Assembly (NCBI GenBank): GCA_016710765.1 | Contig: JADJUJ010000005.1 | Location: 1 to 28,600 of the forward strand | Length of the DNA: 28,600 nucleotides | DNA from: Lewinellaceae bacterium | Lineage (GTDB): Bacteria; Bacteroidota; Bacteroidia; Chitinophagales; Saprospiraceae | Direction of reading: 5' to 3' | Shown: positions 17,974-27,536 of the stretch, one piece after another | Layout: each line of letters starts with the position of its first letter | Position numbering within the stretch: the first letter of the stretch is position 1 | Notes under the pieces: model-generated | What the model was told of the DNA's origin: nothing | Seen by the model: the letters and a program-made list of their open reading frames with translations, nothing else | Databases searched by the model: none | Made by a program: the position numbers and the translations under genes

Positions 17974-18594
17974 ATGACTGATAATGAACAACCACTACTC
18001 CATCAACCCGAATTTACCATTGACGAACTTCGCATAGAAACCGAAGCGGACGGAAATGTTACCCTTTGGTACGACCTTAGCGGCCCAGCCTTTCTACCCA
18101 GAACAGCATGCAAAACCTGTTCAGCGACATGGCAGCTTTTCTGGAATTCCCTCAAGCAGGAAGAGCCTGCGGTTTACGCGCTGTATGTCAGCGAAGAAAT
18201 TGTTTTGGAAAGCGTTTGCCTCGATCGCATGGAGGCCGCCGCGTTCGATTGGGAGCCCCACCTCCATCGTTTTATCCAGGAACGGGTTGACCTGGTGGCT
18301 ACCGAAGCAGAGCGGATTGCCTGGGCTGGGGAGCGACAAAAAAGAGCCGCAGGCCCTGCAGATGCTGATCTCAACATCCAACACAACCCCAGCATCGAAG
18401 ATGGCCCCGGATTGGAAGAGGCCATCCACGGCTTTGTTGATGGCATCAACAATGCTGCTGTTGCACTGTACCCCAATATCCTGGAATACAACGATGCTGA
18501 CATCGCCAAACTCCGGGAAATTCTGGAAGCACATGGCGAGCGACTCGCAATTCAGGTTGCAGCGCTGGATCAGAGTGTACATAAGCAGGGTTAA
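17974..18594 (+). CDS. Hypothetical acidic protein
   Basis: I do not recognise this family. The ATG at 17974 (MTDNEQPLLHQPEFTIDELR) is preferred over the further-upstream frame opening at 17884 because the sequence before it is not protein-like. The product is about 205 residues, acidic and helical, with no signal peptide or membrane segment, so it is probably cytoplasmic. The stretch at about 18100-18150 is suspect: the written frame gives a Cys/Trp-rich text, while a neighbouring frame gives MQNLFSDMAAFLEF, which joins smoothly to LKQEEPAVYALYVSEEIVLE after one indel. The C-terminal half (GLEEAIHGFVDGINNAAVAL, KLREILEAHGERLAIQVAAL) looks like amphipathic helices. It is divergent from scpA and lies 91 bp upstream of the purine phosphorylase gene. 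Confidence 0.6.
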   Translation: MTDNEQPLLHQPEFTIDELRIETEADGNVTLWYDLSGPAFLPRTACKTCSATWQLFWNSLKQEEPAVYALYVSEEIVLESVCLDRMEAAAFDWEPHLHRFIQERVDLVATEAERIAWAGERQKRAAGPADADLNIQHNPSIEDGPGLEEAIHGFVDGINNAAVALYPNILEYNDADIAKLREILEAHGERLAIQVAALDQSVHKQG

Positions 18595-18660
18595 AATAAG
18601 GCAAAACCCATCTCAGTCCCAACCCTAACACAAATCAGGCCACGTCTCCCTTCCATATCG

Positions 18661-18668
18661 TATTTTTG
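18661..18668 (+). promoter_or_regulatory. -7 box TATTTTTG upstream of purine nucleoside phosphorylase
   Basis: TATTTTTG, the same -7 octamer as in the scpA promoter, ends 17 bp before the ATG at 18686. No TTTG is found 19 bp upstream, so the -33 element is weak or absent. A very short leader is implied. Confidence 0.5.
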
Positions 18669-18685
18669 CGGCACAAACAACCGCC

Positions 18686-19506
18686 ATGTCATTGTACGAT
18701 CAAATCCAGGAAGCCGTAGATTTTATCCGCAGTAAAACCAGTTTTCAACCCCATTCAGGCATTATCCTGGGTACTGGTCTAGGAAACCTGACCGACGAAC
18801 TCGACATACAAGCCGAAATTCCCCTATAGCAGCATACCGCATTTTGCCAAAAGCACCGTAGAAAGTCACAAGGAAAACTGATGTTTGGCCTTCTGGGCAA
18901 GCATCCCGTGGTGGTTAGGATGGCCGCTTCCCACTACTATGAGGGCTGGAGCATGGAGCAGGTCACCTTCCCGGTTCGGGTACTAAAATTTCTGGGTATC
19001 CAGCGCCTGCTCATTACCAATGCCTCAGGTGGCGTCAATCCGCACCTGAAGGCTGGCGACATTGTGGTGGTGAAAGATCACATCAACCTGCTGCCCGAAC
19101 ACCCCCTGCGCGGACCCAACGACGAACGCCTCGGCCCGCGTTTTCCGGATATGCTGTTTACTTACGACGAAGCCCTCCGCAAAGCGGCATTGGCTGCAGC
19201 CGAAAAACACAACATTGGTCACATCGAAGGCGTGTATTCCGCCCTCCAGGGTCCCAACTCGAAACACCCGCCGAATACGGCATGCTTCGGGCCATGGGCT
19301 CCGATTGTACCGGCATGTCGTCGGTACCGGAAGTGCTCGTTGCCCGGCACATGAATCTGCCGGTCCTCATGCTCTCCATGGTGGCCAACGTGGCATGGCC
19401 GCGGGCTGCCATCCGCGAAACCTCCGTAGAGGATGTAATTGCCGTGGGCCGCGCCGCAGAACCTAGGCTCACCATGATTGTTAAAACAGTATTGGAGGGT
19501 TGCTAG
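18686..19506 (+). CDS. Purine-nucleoside phosphorylase, trimeric PNP type (frameshifted)
   Basis: This enzyme splits purine (deoxy)nucleosides with phosphate into base and (deoxy)ribose-1-phosphate, for purine salvage. The N-terminus MSLYDQIQEAVDFIRSKTSF leads to SGIILGTGLGNLTDEL, the phosphate-binding loop of the PNP/MTAP family. Then come IPHFAKSTVESH, HYYEGWSMEQVTFPVRVLKF (family signature), RLLITNASGGVNPHLKAGDI with INLLPEHPLRGPND, VYSALQGPN(LE)TPAEYGML, GSDCTGMSSVPEVLVARHMN and LSMVANVAW. About 272 residues is the normal length. Breaks fall near 18825, 18865, 18920 and 19255-19275, all in conserved text, so they are probable sequencing errors. The cytoplasmic location is inferred from the lack of a signal peptide. 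Confidence 0.93.
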
Positions 19507-19572
19507 GCAATTCAGAGCCCTGCCACCTTACACGGCTAGCGCGATGGAACCCAATTTTATTCTACAATTGCT

Positions 19573-19580
19573 TACCTTTG
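19573..19580 (+). promoter_or_regulatory. -7 box TACCTTTG upstream of the ALDH7-type gene
   Basis: TACCTTTG matches TAnnTTTG and lies 45 bp before the ATG at 19625, within an AT-rich stretch. No perfect -33 TTTG is seen at 19-bp spacing. Position and match make it the best promoter candidate for this gene. Confidence 0.45.
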
Positions 19581-19624
19581 CCCCCTCATTCCAATATTTA
19601 TTCTGAAAAAATAGCCTAACACAT

Positions 19625-21151
19625 ATGGAACCTAAAGATTTTCTCCGAAAACTCGGTCTGAAGACCAAAAATGCGGGCACCTGGACGGGCCGTGAAAGCA
19701 TTAGCGGCTCTGCCCGTTCACTGAACAGCCACTCGCCGGTTGACAACCAATTCATCGGCTCCGTTTCCATCACCACCCGTAAGCAATACGATGAAGTCAT
19801 CGATCGCGCGCAAGAAGCGTTCAAGGTTTGGCGAAAAATGCCTGCGCCCAAGCGCGGCGAAATCGTACGGCAGTACGGAGAAGTGCTCCGCCAATACAAA
19901 GATCCCCTCAGCCGGCCCGTCTCCTACGAAATGGGTAAAAGCCTTCAGGAGGGCTTTGGCGAAGTTCAGGAAATGATCGACATCTGTGATTTTGCCGTAG
20001 GCCTTTCCCGTCAACTCTACGGACTCAGCATGCACTCTGAGCGCCCCGGATCACCGCATGTATGAGCAGTGGCATCCACTGGGCATTGTGGGCATTGTAT
20101 CGGCATTCAACTTTCCAGTGGCCGTTTGGTCCTGGAATGCCATGCTGGCCCCTCGTTTGCGGCGACGTGTGTGTGGAAAGCCTCCGAAAAGTACCGCTTT
20201 GCGCCATCGCCTGCCAGAACCTCTTCCGCAAAGTATTGGCTGCCAACGACCTGCCCGAAGGCATTTGTTCGGTGATCAATGGCGACTACCGCGTTGGGAA
20301 TTTATGACAAAGACAGCCGTGTTCCGCTCATCAGCGCAACCGGAAGCACCCGCATGGGTAAAATAGTTGGCCGCACCGTTGCGGAGCGCCTGGGCCGAAG
20401 CCTGCTGGAACTCGGTGGCAACAACGCCATTATTGTAACGCCATCTGCCGACCTTAAAAAAAATTGTACTGACCGGCGCCGTTTTTGGCGCCGTCGAACG
20501 CCGGTCAGCGTTGCACCAGCACCCGCCGATTGATTTGCACGAAAGCCAGATGGCCGAAGTACAAAAAGTGATGGCCAATGCGTACAAACAACTGCGCATC
20601 GGCGATCCGCTCGATAGCAACAGCCACGTTGGTCCGCTGATCGATACCGATGCGGTGAAGAGTTACCTGCACACCATTGAGGAAGTGAAAAAAAGCCGGT
20701 GGTAAGTTTATCGTCGAAGGCGGTGTACTGAGCGGTGGTACATGAAAGTGGCTGCTACGTGAAACCTTCATTGCCGCGGTGCAAAACGATTGGGCCATTG
20801 TACAACACGAAACATTTGGGCCTGATCCTTTACCTCATTTCCACAAAACACCCGATGAGGCCATCGCCATCCAAAATGGCGTACCACAGGGCTTGTCGTC
20901 GGCCATCATGACCAATAACCTGCGCGAAGCCGAATATTTCCTCAGCACGGCGGTCAGATTGCGGCATTCGCTAACGTCAACATCGGCACCTCAGGCGCTG
21001 AAATTGGCGGTGCATTCGGCGGCGAAAAAGAAACCGGCGGTGGCCGCGAATCCGGCCCGACAGCTGGAAAGCCTACATGCGCCGGCAAACCAATACCATC
21101 AACTACTCAGAAACGGTGCCATTGGCGCAGGGAATTAAATTTGATCTGTAG
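19625..21151 (+). CDS. ALDH7 (antiquitin)-type aldehyde dehydrogenase, alpha-aminoadipic semialdehyde/piperideine-6-carboxylate dehydrogenase (frameshifted)
   Basis: NAD-dependent oxidation of alpha-aminoadipic semialdehyde in lysine breakdown is the known role of this subfamily. N-terminal text: RKLGLKTKNAGTWTGRESIS, then RMYEQWHPLGIVGIVSAFNF and PVAVWSWNAML. Active-site parts: SATGSTRMGKIVGRTVAERL; LLELGGNNAII with the catalytic Glu codon near 20408; and GQRCTSTRRL with the nucleophile Cys codon at 20512-20514. The C-terminus, rebuilt from two frames, reads GGEKETGGGRESGSDSWKAY and TINYSETVPLAQGIKFDL, nearly the antiquitin ending, and stops at TAG 21149-21151. About 510 residues is the usual length. 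At least eight breaks occur between 20055 and 21050. A lysine-pathway role is inferred from the subfamily; no other lysine gene is nearby. Confidence 0.9.
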
Positions 21152-21232
21152 CACCCGACTATCAGTCGGTGCCAGTGCCCTCGGCCAGCCGGTTCATTGC
21201 GCGTAAACGAAGACTCGTTTTACCGTGCTTTT

Positions 21233-21264
21233 TTTGTCAAAAACCTGCTCCGCCGAGATATTTG
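21233..21264 (+). promoter_or_regulatory. Candidate promoter TTTG-N20-GATATTTG
   Basis: TTTG (21233-21236) and GATATTTG (21257-21264) are 20 bp apart, close to the TTTG-N19-TAnnTTTG consensus with one mismatch in the -7 box. The ATG of the cytochrome gene follows 15 bp later at 21280. Confidence 0.45.
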
Positions 21265-21279
21265 TACAAAAGTCTCCAC

Positions 21280-22664
21280 ATGCGTGCCCTCCTTTTTCTC
21301 CTGCCCTGTTTGTTATTTCCTGTGCTCCCAGGAAATTTCCAGCATCCGCTCCGGGAAATCGGGGTGGAACGCCAGGTTTTTACCATTCAAACCGGCCACG
21401 ACACTCCTGTTGCGCTGCCAGGATGGCAGCACCATAAAAATTTGCGCCAACAGTTTTCTGACCACTGAAAAACGGTCAAAATAGGCGTCAAGGAGGCACT
21501 CACGATGTCTGATATGATCCGGGAGGGACTCAGCACCCAAACAGCCGATGGCAACATCCTGCAAACGGAAGGCATGATTTCCTGGAACTGATTCAGCCCA
21601 GTAAACTGACATCAACCCGAATACCCCATACGCATTGCCCTACCTGCCAACAACCCCATCGGAACTCGCCTCACAATGGCATTCCAACGGAGAATACCAT
21701 CGTTTGGAAAATGGCAGAGAACAAATTTCTCAATGCCGCGGCACTGGTCCAGGCCGAACAAGGCAGGCAACTCTTCGGTCAGATTGCGCAGCCTGCCACT
21801 GCACCCAATTGGACCAAGACTCGACAGGTCCGGCCCTCGGCAACATCACCCTGTACCGGGACAAACAATGGCTGAGGGATTTTCACCCGTGCCTCGCAGG
21901 AGATGATTGCAAAACCCGATTCCCCGGCATGGTGTTTATGGCAAAAATGGAAGCCAACGGTCATGTCCGACTTCAAACAACTCAGCGACCAACAAATTGA
22001 CGCCATCTATGCCTTCATCGAACAGGTGCGCGACAAAAATAAACCTTGGCCCGGATGACTCACAACTGTATCCCAAAGGCAGATACCATCTGGATTGACA
22101 CCCCAAGTTCCCCGCCAGCATTTACCACGGAAGCCGATTTCACCCCGACCCTTTCGAAAAAGAACGCCCCCAATTGAACCAATACCTTTTTGGAACTTAC
22201 GACGGTTGGGGCTGGTACAATTGCGATCGGCTCTTGCAGCACCGAAAATTCTAAAATCCTATTTGTTTTGGAGATTGACAACCCGGAGGAATTTGATGTT
22301 ATCCAGGTTCATTTATCCTATCCCGAGGAAAAAAATACTGTATTCGCTCTGGCAAAGTGGCAAAACCTTTTTCCCGGAGAGGATTACAAGGCTGCATTGC
22401 CGCAAAAAAAGCAAAGATTACTGCCATCGGCTTGCATGATAAAACCTGGTATTATTACGAAAAAGAGATCATGCTCGGTCCGGAAAACTGGCTCCAGTTA
22501 CCTTGAAAAAAAAGACAAAACTGGCCATGAAAAGAAGCAGTTCAAAACGAAGAAAGCAGAGGAACTCAAAAAAAGCAAACCAGCGCCTTATGAATCAAAC
22601 TGTCCGGTTCAGCAACAATAGCCCGCTACATTTCGACGATAAATTCCGCACATTTATCGCATAA
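21280..22664 (+). CDS. Secreted protein with an embedded mono-heme cytochrome c domain (frameshifted)
   Basis: MRALLFLLPCLLFPVLPG is a signal peptide. The region before the heme domain, rebuilt from three frames, reads RCQDGSTIKICANSFLTTE, GVKEALTMSDMIREGLSTQT and ADGNILQTEGMI, then ENTIVWKMAENKFLNAAALV. The heme site is RQLFRSDCAACHCTQLDQD (CAACH codons 21785-21799), followed by STGPALGNITLYRDKQWLRD and MSDFKQLSDQQIDAIYAFIE, the usual class I cytochrome c helices. After the heme domain there is a beta-rich tail: FGTYDGWGWYNCDRLL, ILFVLEIDNPEEFDVIQVHL and ENWLQLTLKKKTKLAMK. A likely end is TAA 22662-22664. Breaks number at least seven. The periplasmic or surface location follows from signal and heme; the redox partner is unknown. 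The distal Met ligand cannot be placed with certainty. Confidence 0.72.
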
Positions 22665-22734
22665 TCCGGCATGGATATCTCCCAGACCGGAGTTTTTGCT
22701 ACCCACACCATCCACCAAAACCTTAGTCTACGCC

Positions 22735-23273
22735 ATGTTCATTTATTAGGTATTTCGTCGCAGTAGGATTGCTTTTTGCCGTCAGCCACAATAAATTGGT
22801 GGGCCTGCGCAACAGCGCAGAAGAGTCGTTCAATCCATCGACGTCTTTCTAAAACAACGTTACGACCTCATCCCCAACCTCGTTAATACCATCAAAGGCT
22901 ATACTGAATACGAAAGCAGCACCCTGGAAAAAGTAATCCAGGCCTGCAGCGCAGCCATGAATGCTGCTCCTGCCGACAAAGCCGAGGCAGAAGGCCAACT
23001 TGCCGGCACCTTGAAAAACAATTTTTGCCCTGGCAGAAAACTACCCCAACCTGAAGGCCAACGAGCAGTTCAGTGCGCCGCAAAACCACCCTGACCGGTT
23101 TGGAAGAAAGCATCCAACGCGCGCGCCGTTTCTACAACGCTACGGTTCGCGACCTGAATACGCTGTGCAGATGTTTCCCAGCAATATCGTGGCAGAATAT
23201 TCGGGGGTTCCGGACCATGGATTATTTCGACGTACCCGAAGGAGAAACCCAAAACGTTAAAGTCGAATTCTAA
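22735..23273 (+). CDS. LemA family protein (frameshifted)
   Basis: LemA proteins have one N-terminal membrane helix and a long helical bundle; their role in bacteria is not settled. From ATG 22735 the rebuilt text reads VAVGLLFAVSHNKLVGLRNS (membrane helix and start of the bundle), FLKQRYDLIPNLVNTIKGYT (the hallmark motif), ESSTLEKVIQA, LENYPNLKANEQFS after repair, LTGLEESIQRARRFYNATVR, DLNTLCRCFPSNI and GFRTMDYFDVPEGETQNVKV before EF-stop. About 185 residues is standard. Breaks occur near 22752, 22820, 22945, 23020, 23080 and 23180. The stop is 4 bp before the ATG of the DUF2207 gene; LemA/DUF2207 pairs are common in bacteria and the two proteins probably work together at the membrane. Confidence 0.9.
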
Positions 23274-23277
23274 GCCC

Positions 23278-24915
23278 ATGCGACCTCTTTTGGCTGTTGC
23301 TTTTGCTGGGGTGTTTGTTCCAGGCACCCAGCCTGAAAGCAGAGTATTTCGAAATTACCAATTACCAGGTAAAAGTCAGGATCAGCGAAGAAGGGGAGGC
23401 CTTTTTCCGATGAAATCATCCAGGTGCACTTTTTCGAAGAACGCCACGGCATTTTCCGAAACATCCCTTTGGTGAGCGACATCAATGGCGACCGGGTAAC
23501 GCGTATCATCTCGGATGTCAAGGTGGATGAATACAAATTCAGCACCAGCAAGGATTGGGACCAGTACGTCATCAAAATAGGAGACAAAGACAAGTTCGTC
23601 AATGGCGACCAGGTTTATCACCTTGCTATCGCATTTTGAACCCGCTCAACTTCTTCGATCAGAACATTGAGTTTTATTGGGACTTGCTTGGCACCCAGTG
23701 GGAGGTACCGATCCGAGCGTTTACGTTCGACATAGAAGTGCCTGCACGAATTGCCCTTCAGAACAATGACATTCGGGTTTTTACCGGTGTAAAAGGCAGT
23801 ACAAGCGCGGATGCGCGTTTCGGACTCCCGGATGAGCACACTGTAGAAGGCCAGACCACCAGGGCTTTTGAGCCACATGAAGGTCTGACACTGGCCATTA
23901 GGCTGCCCCAGGACAGTTTTCAGCCCATGAGCGCAACCGAAAGTCCCTTTGCCGACATGGTTTACTGCTGGCGCCCATCGCATTCCGCTGGCCGCATTCA
24001 GCGCCCCTCTGTTTTGCAACCGAAACCGAAAGGTGGCCATCATGACCGAATATTTCCCACCTGAGGGCGTTTCACCGGCCGTCGGCGGCGGATTTGTCGA
24101 CAACAGTGTGGATACCAATGATATCCTTTGCATGATCCCGCTGCTGGCCAGCAAAGGATACATGAAACCGGGAGGTCGGAAGAAGGCGGATTCTGGTCGA
24201 AGACAAGGTGTACTTTGTCAAACTAAAAGAGGCTGACAACGCACTGGCGCCGTTTGAAAAAGAGTTTTTCAATGCCCTTTTTCTCTTATGGCGACCGGGT
24301 GTTGCCCAGCAGCCTGAAAGATAAATTTTATGTACACGTTAGCAGCATCCGGACCAGTGTAAGCTGGATAAAAGAGCAGGGCTGGTACGAAAAAGGCCAG
24401 CAAAGTGCAGGCCACCGGAATTGGCGGGTAGTTCGCTTCGATTTGCGGGTATTTATGCCATTATTCAATCCAATCTTGATGGCATAGCCCTAATCGTCGT
24501 TGGCATTGTGCTGTCTTTCTTGCAGCCGTTTCAACAAACGCAGCCCTGAAGGTACGAAATGTACCGCAAGATGGAAGGCTTCCGGCAATTTGTAAAAAGC
24601 GGATAAACCTGTCATTGAACGGCTCATAAAAGATGACCCTTTGTACTATGATAAAACCTCCCTATGCCCTGGCATTCGTTACATCAAACGTTGGAACAAG
24701 CAGTTTCAAGGACCGTTTCTGAGCCACCTTCCCGGTATGGCGGCATGTACGGTGCGGGGCTCAAAACATGAACAGTTGGAACAACCTCGCAGAGCTTTCC
24801 CAGCGAAATCGACCAAATTGGCTCCTTGTTCGCCAGCGCCACACCCAGCAGCTCTGGCTCTGCGGCGGCGGCTCCTCCGGCGGCGGCTCTGGCGGCGGAG
24901 GTGGCGGCAGTTTGG
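23278..24915 (+). CDS. DUF2207 membrane protein (LemA partner, frameshifted)
   Basis: Repairing one base after the ATG gives a signal peptide, LFWLLLLLGCLFQAPSLKAE. The DUF2207 beta-domain follows: YFEITNYQVKVRISEEGEAF, RHGIFRNIPLVSDINGDR, YVIKIGDKDKFVNGDQVYHL, NPLNFFDQNIEFYWDLLGTQ, WEVPIRAFTFDIEVPA and TTRAFEPHEGLTLAIRLPQD. A membrane segment (LLLAPIAFRLAAFSAPLF) precedes the cytoplasmic part with TEYFPPEGVSPAVGGGFVDN, EKEFFNALFLYGDRV, a second membrane segment near 24490, YRKMEGFRQFVK, ERLIKDDPLYYDKTLPYALA and MNSWNNLAEL. The Gly/Ser tail GGGSSGGGSGGGGGGS ends at about 24912, typical of the family. The true stop is blurred by an indel and must lie just before the terminator at 24917. Function is unknown. 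Confidence 0.88.
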
Positions 24916-24916
24916 C

Positions 24917-24950
24917 AAAGTTCAACGAGCGAGTGTTCGCTGAACTTTTT
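24917..24950 (+). terminator. Intrinsic terminator between convergent genes
   Basis: AAAGTTCA (24917-24924) pairs perfectly with TGAACTTT (24941-24948). The inner CGA/TCG adds pairing, and the plus strand ends in five T. It lies exactly between the DUF2207 tail and the end of the YozG-type gene. On the minus strand the hairpin is followed by only a short T stretch, so termination there may be weaker. Confidence 0.75.
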
Positions 24951-25151
24951 AGGTTCTGTACAAACTCCAGAATATCGCCCGGCTGGCAATCCAACGCTTT
25001 GCAGATCGCCCCCAGGGTGCTGAATCGCACGGCCTTCGCCTTTCCTGTTTTCAATATCGACAGGTTGGCCAGTGTAATTCCGGTCAGCCAACTCGTTGAG
25101 CGACATCTTACGGCGGGCCATCATGACATCCAAATTTACGACTATTTCCAT
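24949..25151 (-). CDS. YozG-type helix-turn-helix regulator (XRE, HTH_26)
   Basis: MEIVVNLDVMMARRKMSLNE, LADRI-GIT after repair, then ILKTGKAKAVRFSTLGAICK and ALDCQPGDILEFVQN make a compact 65-70-residue Cro/C1-type DNA-binding protein of the YozG group. The written frame runs on through the terminator as a Pro-rich shadow of the neighbouring Gly-rich tail, which is not credible. With one C removed near 24952 the protein ends EFVQN-stop at 24949, just before the terminator hairpin. A frame break also lies near 25075. The ATG is 3 bp after the probable stop of the DUF2975 gene, the standard DUF2975-YozG operon arrangement. It probably autoregulates this operon; no operator was identified. Confidence 0.85.
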
Positions 25152-25154
25152 GGC

Positions 25155-25740
25155 TCAAAACGGTTAGTTCGTGTTCCACCTGGATCGAATCTTGTTGAAA
25201 AATTTCAGTTGCGGCCAGCATAAACAAGCCTGCAATGGCAATTGCCAAACCCATGTTGTTGTAAGGGTGCATAACGGGCGCTTCTAATGCGGTGTCGCGC
25301 TGTAATGCGTAACTAAGTTTCCGCAAAAAGTAAAGCAACGGTAAACAGGAGCCGTGCAAATGCCAGCAGGCGGTCCCTTTTCCGGTTATCTCGCTTGAAA
25401 TGGATAACTCGGCCTGCAAAACTGCGGGAATTTCAAAAGCGTTAACGTGGCTGAAACCAAACAAAACAATGAGTTGCAGCCTCATTGCACAGCAGATAAT
25501 ACACCAATATTCTTTGAATTGGAACAAACCGTCAGTTCGGATACTGGCATGCTGAGGTGCCGTGACCTCTGGGTTTTGAAGCATCGAAAACGAGCCGGCT
25601 CGGAAGGTTTACCGAGCAGAACCGGGTCCCAGAATCCGCACCCAACCCTGCACGATCGGGCCTCGCAACGATACTCCAGGCAGAAATCAGGTTGAGCAGA
25701 TAAAAAGTACCCTGGCTCCTGTTAAAAACCGGCATTCCAT
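25155..25740 (-). CDS. Probable DUF2975 membrane protein (frameshifted)
   Basis: Four hydrophobic stretches are visible on the minus strand: GTFYLLNLISAWSIV (about 25715-25670), RLQLIVLFGFSHVNAF (25480-25435), LPLLYFLRKLSYAL (about 25345-25305) and MGLAIAIAGLFMLAATEIF (25255-25200). The end QVEHELTV-stop (one T removed, TGA 25157-25155) resembles the NELTV-type ending of DUF2975 proteins. The next gene, 3 bp downstream, is the YozG-type regulator that accompanies this family. Identification therefore rests on topology, ending and context more than on a strong domain match. The start is uncertain: ATG 25740 or 25735. At least three breaks are present. The role is unknown; the family is thought to be membrane-bound and co-regulated with its HTH partner. 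Confidence 0.58.
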
Positions 25741-25965
25741 ACCCAAGGCAATAATAGGGCGTTTTTCTTAGGTGTTTTCTGTTAGTTTTTCTCTTTAGCG
25801 TGAATCAATACGACAAATGAGAGGCACTTGTTTTTTAATTACAATAAATGCTTATTGAAAATCAATAAATATTTATTTTTAACATTTTACGCCCTCTCTA
25901 AATCCACGTGCTCGCAAGTACACGTCTGAATAAAAACAGAAACACATCCACGAAAAATCCGTTTT
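25741..25965. other. AT-rich divergent intergenic region with palindromes
   Basis: This is the divergent gap between the DUF2975/YozG operon and the vWA gene. It has a low-GC core with AATAAATATTTATT (about 25864-25877), a perfect 14-bp palindrome, preceded by AATAAATGCTTATT (25844-25857), a near-copy. The paired 14-mers start 20 bp apart, close to two helical turns, so they could be an operator for the YozG-type regulator. No perfect TAnnTTTG box is seen. Confidence 0.4.
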
Positions 25966-27520
25966 ATGAAACCAACCCGTAATTGCCTTCCTTTCCATGC
26001 TCTTACTGGCCGCCTGTGAAACCTCCAAGGATCGGTTTAGCAGCTTCAAAACGCCAGCTTTTAGCCAATTCCGATACGCCGGGATCTAAGCCTCGACCTA
26101 GGCAGTGGCGAAAAACTTTTTCATCCTCGCTGATACGCATCCCGTTTCCACCTCTTCGGCCGATGCCTTGGGCGCGCCCTTACGCCAATATTAATTTACA
26201 CATGCCTGACGAGAATAACAAACCGGAATCAAGCTGATCAGAATAGAAGAACTGATCAATTATTTCTATGAACTATGTGGATCCCAACGGAAGTCATCCA
26301 ATTGCACTTAACGGGGAAGTAAGTGATCGTCCATGGAGTGTCATCGTTTACAAACTCGTGGGCATCGGTGTTTAAAGGAAAAACAACGCCTGGTTGATCA
26401 ACTGCCCCAAGCCAACTGCGTTGCTTGCGGATGAGTATTCTTAAGGAGCCTCAACTGATGGACAAGGCGCCTTTGTTCAAAAAAGGACTAACCGATTTCG
26501 TAAAATTTTCATGCGAACCAACGACTGCCTGGCTTATTGCTACGTATGGTCAGGCTGGCTTGTTACTTCCCAGCATTTCAGGAACAGAAAAACAACCATT
26601 GGGTACTCGCCATCAATATTCCTTTGAGCAGGCGGATCCACGGCAGGCGCTCAAGGCATCATCAGCGCATATGAAATCGCAGCGCAAAGCATTTTATCCA
26701 AGGAAACAACTGCATTATTTTATGCACCGATTGAGATTTCCAATGTAGGGGGCCATCCTCACAAGACGACCAAGATGTATTAATTGAAGAAAAACGGCAA
26801 CAGGCATTTTCCTGACTGCAGTTGGTTGCGGACTATATGCAATCAGCAATGATGGAACCATGGAGCAAGTAGTGGATGTAATGGCAATGGCACCGTGGAA
26901 TACATTGCAGATGAGGGAGCAGGCTCGGAAAGTATTTGTAGAAGAATTTGGGGAAAGTTTTATACGGTAAAAAAAGACGTAAAAGTGCAGGTTATGCTTA
27001 ATTTATCAAATGGTTGAATCCCTACCGCCTGATAGGATATGGAAAACAGGGTACTGAATAACGAGGGACTTTGAATGACGCTACATGATGCTGGTGAGAC
27101 GGGAGCGGACAAACGGTTACCGCGCTTTACGAACTCATTCCAAAACCGGGAGTATTTCGGTGGTGGGCAGAACCCTTTGCTCCATTGACCTTCGGTACAA
27201 AGAACCCGATTCAGACATGAGCCAATTGTTAGATCTGCCCATCACCGATTTCAGCGCAAGTTTCAACAATTTTACGGAGAACATGTGCGCTGGAGCGCCC
27301 TCGATTGCTGCTGCCTCGGTATGCTGCCCCGTGACCCCGCCTACAAAGGAAGTTGCAATTGTTCGTGATGTGATCAACTGGGCTTAAAAATGCCTAACAA
27401 TTCAATCTTGGTAAATTACCGTGACGGGCTTGGTCTAGTTGTAAAAAAAGCGAAAATGCTTCCGAAGATCAACCGTCACTCCACCACCCTGATTTCTACC
27501 TGTCGGCTTTAGTTGTTGTT
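25966..27520 (+). CDS. YfbK-type von Willebrand factor A lipoprotein (heavily frameshifted)
   Basis: After one frame change the ATG at 25966 leads to VIAFLSMLLLAACETSKDRF, a lipoprotein signal with lipobox LAAC. Family text in the normal order: HPVSTSSADALGAPYANIN; IRIEELINYFYEL; LMDKAPLFKKGLTDFVK; YGQAGLLLPSISGTEKQ; GGSTAGAQGIISAYEIAAQS, a strong YfbK-family block; PIEISNVG; LTAVGCGLYAISNDGTMEQV; FYTVKKDVKVQVMLN; YRLIGYGKQ; and the C-terminal DLRYKEPDSDMSQLLDLPIT and MLPRDPAYKGSCN. The metal-ion site DxSxS, expected near 26430, is unreadable. The end is in the FYLSAL region at 27505-27520. Breaks are denser than in any other gene here, so true decay cannot be excluded. A periplasmic or surface role in envelope function is inferred. 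Confidence 0.75.
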
Positions 27521-27536
27521 GGCCTTCTGTAGCCAG

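Noticed and set aside
18121..18582. Minus-strand frame of 153 codons
   Set aside because: It is antisense to the plus-strand hypothetical gene and has Cys/Phe-rich text without a coherent fold pattern.
3046..24900. Recoding (programmed frameshifting, selenocysteine or an altered genetic code) to explain the interrupted genes
   Set aside because: Breaks occur in unrelated genes at many sites, in both directions, without shared slippery or stem-loop signals. All three stop codons also serve as normal ends.
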